64,000 nt of DNA from Thorsellia kenyensis. GTDB lineage: Bacteria > Pseudomonadota > Gammaproteobacteria > Enterobacterales > Thorselliaceae. Numbering within the stretch: position 1 is the first letter of the stretch; every line of letters starts with the position of its first letter. A program made the translations under genes and the position numbers. The stretch is from NCBI RefSeq assembly GCF_042432445.1, contig NZ_JBHLXE010000108.1, forward strand, positions 62,001-126,000, in the 5' to 3' direction. Under the pieces are notes generated by a model. It had not been told where the DNA came from and searched no databases. It worked only from the letters and a program-made list of their open reading frames with translations. Positions 62,278 to 64,000 of this stretch are shown here, in pieces.

Positions 62278-63231
62278 CTAATCAATCGTATCCGTGGCAA
62301 TACGGAGTGCTTTAGGAACTTCAAAAACAATGTTTTCTTCACGACCTTGCATCTCTATAACATCTGTTGCTCCTAGAGCCTGCAGGTGGGTTATAACTTG
62401 TTGTACTAAAATGTCTGGTGCCGAAGCGCCTGCAGTTAATCCAATTTTAGTAACATTTTGTAACCAATCTATATGAATATCTAAGTGGTTGTCAATTAAG
62501 TAAGCGGGTTTTCCTGTTCTTAATGCCAATTCAGCCAAGCGGTTAGAGTTTGAAGAATTTTTAGAGCCTACGACTAGCACTAGATCAACTTGTTCTACCA
62601 TTTCCCTTACGGCTTCTTGACGATTAGTCGTTGCGTAGCAAATATCATCTTTTCTTGGACCTATGATGTTGGGAAATCTAGCCCTAAGGGCATCAATCAC
62701 GTCTGAAGTATCATCTACAGAAAGGGTTGTTTGAGTCATGAAGCATAAATTATTTTCATTTTTTATTTTAAGTTTTACTACATCCGCTGGTGACTCGACT
62801 AAATACATCCCCCCTTCAGGGTTGTTGTATTGCCCCATTGTGCCTTCTACTTCTGGATGACCTGCATGCCCAATTAAAATGGCTTCAATGCCTCGGTGGC
62901 TTGCTCTGGCAACTTCCATGTGAACTTTAGTCACAAGAGGGCAAGTTGCATCAAAGAGCATTTGCAATTGTCTTGATTTCGCTTCATTCCTTACGGCTTT
63001 TGATACGCCATGGGCAGAGAAAATTAAGATTGCATTATCAGGTACTTCACTGATATCTTCAATAAATATGGCGCCACGTTGCCTTAAATCGTCAACGACA
63101 TATCTATTGTGTACCACTTCATGTCTCACATAAATAGGAGCACCAAATATTTCTAAAGCACGGTCAACAATAGATATTGCTCTGTCGACCCCTGCACAAA
63201 ATCCACGAGGGTTAGCGAGTAATATTTGCAT
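62278..63231 (-). CDS. ispH: 4-hydroxy-3-methylbut-2-enyl diphosphate reductase (IspH/LytB)
   Basis: The last MEP-pathway enzyme, giving IPP and DMAPP. The 317 residues hold the three cluster cysteines in PRGFCAGVDRA, FDATCPLVTKVH and DICYATTNRQ. The substrate-site residues are in HEVVHN and IGHAGHPEVEGT, and the catalytic Glu is in the latter. It lies 14 bases after fkpB. Confidence 0.98.
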   Translation of the reverse strand: MQILLANPRGFCAGVDRAISIVDRALEIFGAPIYVRHEVVHNRYVVDDLRQRGAIFIEDISEVPDNAILIFSAHGVSKAVRNEAKSRQLQMLFDATCPLVTKVHMEVARASHRGIEAILIGHAGHPEVEGTMGQYNNPEGGMYLVESPADVVKLKIKNENNLCFMTQTTLSVDDTSDVIDALRARFPNIIGPRKDDICYATTNRQEAVREMVEQVDLVLVVGSKNSSNSNRLAELALRTGKPAYLIDNHLDIHIDWLQNVTKIGLTAGASAPDILVQQVITHLQALGATDVIEMQGREENIVFEVPKALRIATDTID

Positions 63232-63245
63232 AATAAAACCTATAA

Positions 63246-63719
63246 TTAAAGTGGATCAATAGGATCTACATCGATTATTTCAACTTTAAACTCTACTGTT
63301 TTACCAGCAAGAGGATGATTAAAATCTACCGTAATCGACTCTTCATCTACTGACTTAATTACGCCAGCAAGTTGGCTTCCGCTTGCTGTATTAAACATCA
63401 TGATGGTACCTATCTCAGGGACGCCTGTTTCCAAAAAATCTCTAGGAGTAAAGTATTGAATAAGATTAGGATTTATCTCTCCAAATACAGCGTTAGGGGG
63501 TAATTTAAACTCTTTTTTGTCACCAATTGATAAGCCCATCAGTTCACTTTCTAATTCCGAAGAAAGTGAACCGTCTCCTAATTGAAATAAAGTCGGCTTA
63601 TTATGTGCTTTTGTTGATTCAGCCACAGATCCATCTTCAAGAACTAAATCAAAATGGATAAGAACACGGCTACTTTCTTTAATTGTATTAATAGTATTAT
63701 CTTCAAAATTAGGCATCAT
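63246..63719 (-). CDS. fkpB: FKBP-type peptidyl-prolyl isomerase FkpB (SlpA)
   Basis: 157 residues with FKBP core VLIHFDLVLEDGSVAEST, PTLFQLGDGSLS, an IF (insert-in-flap) domain AFGEINPNLIQYF, and DFNHPLAGKTVEF. It is a cytoplasmic chaperone/isomerase. The chosen ATG (63719) overlaps the lspA stop by 11 bases. Further upstream ATGs at 63728 and 63743 lie inside lspA. The order lspA-fkpB-ispH is as in E. coli. Confidence 0.95.
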   Translation of the reverse strand: MMPNFEDNTINTIKESSRVLIHFDLVLEDGSVAESTKAHNKPTLFQLGDGSLSSELESELMGLSIGDKKEFKLPPNAVFGEINPNLIQYFTPRDFLETGVPEIGTIMMFNTASGSQLAGVIKSVDEESITVDFNHPLAGKTVEFKVEIIDVDPIDPL

Positions 63720-64000
63720 TTTTCTCATTACTTTTTGAGGCATCAGGTTGAATATTTTTTTTCTTTTTTGGAAAAAAACCGTCTAATATGATAGCTGCCG
63801 CACCCAAGCTGATAGCAATGTCTGCAATATTGAAGGTAGCGAAATGCCAGGTATTAATGTAGAAGTCAATAAAATCTACAACAAAACCATGCACTAACCT
63901 ATCAAATAAATTGCCTAAGGCACCGCCAATGACCATCGCATAACCAAGATTTAATAATATATTTGATTTATGGGTTTGACGCATAAAATAGAACAGAATA
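63709..64000 (-). CDS. lspA: Lipoprotein signal peptidase, C-terminal part (5' end outside window)
   Basis: The last ~97 residues of the membrane aspartyl protease that cleaves prolipoproteins such as BamB. Seen here are YAMVIGGALGNLFDRLVHG (first catalytic Asp region, NLFDR), VVDFIDFY and HFATFNIADIAISLGA (second Asp, in NIAD). A basic tail ends in SNEKNDA. The frame stays open to base 64000. Confidence 0.96.
   Translation of the reverse strand, partial: ILFYFMRQTHKSNILLNLGYAMVIGGALGNLFDRLVHGFVVDFIDFYINTWHFATFNIADIAISLGAAAIILDGFFPKKKKNIQPDASKSNEKNDA

Noticed and set aside
1..64000. tRNA, rRNA, riboswitch or CRISPR array
   Set aside because: No T-loop-like GGTTCGANTCC with a matching acceptor stem, no regular spaced repeats and no known riboswitch core were noticed on reading.
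1..64000. Pasteurellaceae origin
   Set aside because: The AAGTGCGGT uptake sequence, very frequent in Haemophilus-type genomes, was not noticed; a computed count would settle this.

Overview
The window is AT-rich, gene-dense bacterial chromosome with clear gammaproteobacterial content. The evidence is the gene set (yqiB, yafJ, yibQ, rodZ, bamB, yfgM, damX, zapB, matP, greB, ompR/envZ, epmA) and gene order shared with E. coli: nudF..yqiB, rodZ-ispG-hisS-yfgM-bamB-der, aroK-aroB-damX-dam-rpe-gph, tex/greB/ompR-envZ and lspA-fkpB-ispH-adk-hemH. A Dam methylase together with MatP points to the Enterobacterales/Pasteurellales/Vibrionales/Orbales side of the class. I did not notice the Pasteurellaceae uptake sequence. 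An AT-rich relative such as Orbaceae would fit, but I cannot prove the family from this window.

Layout. 1-1.2 kb: the 3' end of polA, then nudF. 1.2-5.5 kb: an accessory island separating nudF from yqiB. It holds the 3' stump of a CdiA-type toxin, an intact probable immunity gene, a Sel1-repeat gene, an orphan ORF, and the fused remains of an ISNCY-type and an IS256-type transposase. 5.5-9.7 kb: yqiB, then leftward yibQ, a two-domain Nudix gene, ilvE and yafJ. 9.8-17 kb: the leftward rodZ-ispG-hisS-yfgM-bamB-der cluster. 17.4-25.1 kb: orn, thrC, ilvC, a divergent phage-type repressor/Ner pair, and the ilvBN operon behind a Val-rich leader peptide and attenuator. 25.3-28.5 kb: pcnB-folK-epmA, with pcnB apparently starting at AUU. 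28.7-31.5 kb: tag, alr, plsY and a small secreted protein. 31.6-39.3 kb: leftward aroK-aroB-damX-dam-rpe-gph, then tyrB and rsgA. 39.8-41.3 kb: zapB, a TRIC-type channel gene and matP. 41.4-48.8 kb: ndk-rlmN, tex, greB and ompR-envZ. 49-54.8 kb: an MFS symporter, a Pit-type phosphate transporter and glpFK. 55.2-60.4 kb: a basic amino acid ABC transporter with two tandem binding proteins, then ubiA. 60.5-64 kb: lspA-fkpB-ispH-adk-hemH, with lspA running off the right edge.

How the genes work together. Branched-chain amino acid synthesis is spread over ilvE, ilvC and ilvBN within 17 kb. The ilvBN set shows the regulatory signature of the E. coli acetolactate synthase I operon: a leader rich in Val/Leu/Ile, competing hairpins, and a CRP-like site upstream. 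Isoprenoid (ispG, ispH), ubiquinone (ubiA), haem (hemH), shikimate (aroK, aroB) and cell-envelope steps (alr, lspA, bamB, rodZ) are represented. Glycerol uptake and phosphorylation (glpFK, with a GlpR-like palindrome) and phosphate import support phospholipid synthesis (plsY).

The most interesting parts are the toxin/immunity island, the lone lysogeny-type switch between ilvC and ilvBN, the leader/attenuator, the non-AUG pcnB start, and zapB close to matP. No rRNA, tRNA or CRISPR array was seen. All function calls rest on reading the sequence and on known family features; no database search was run.
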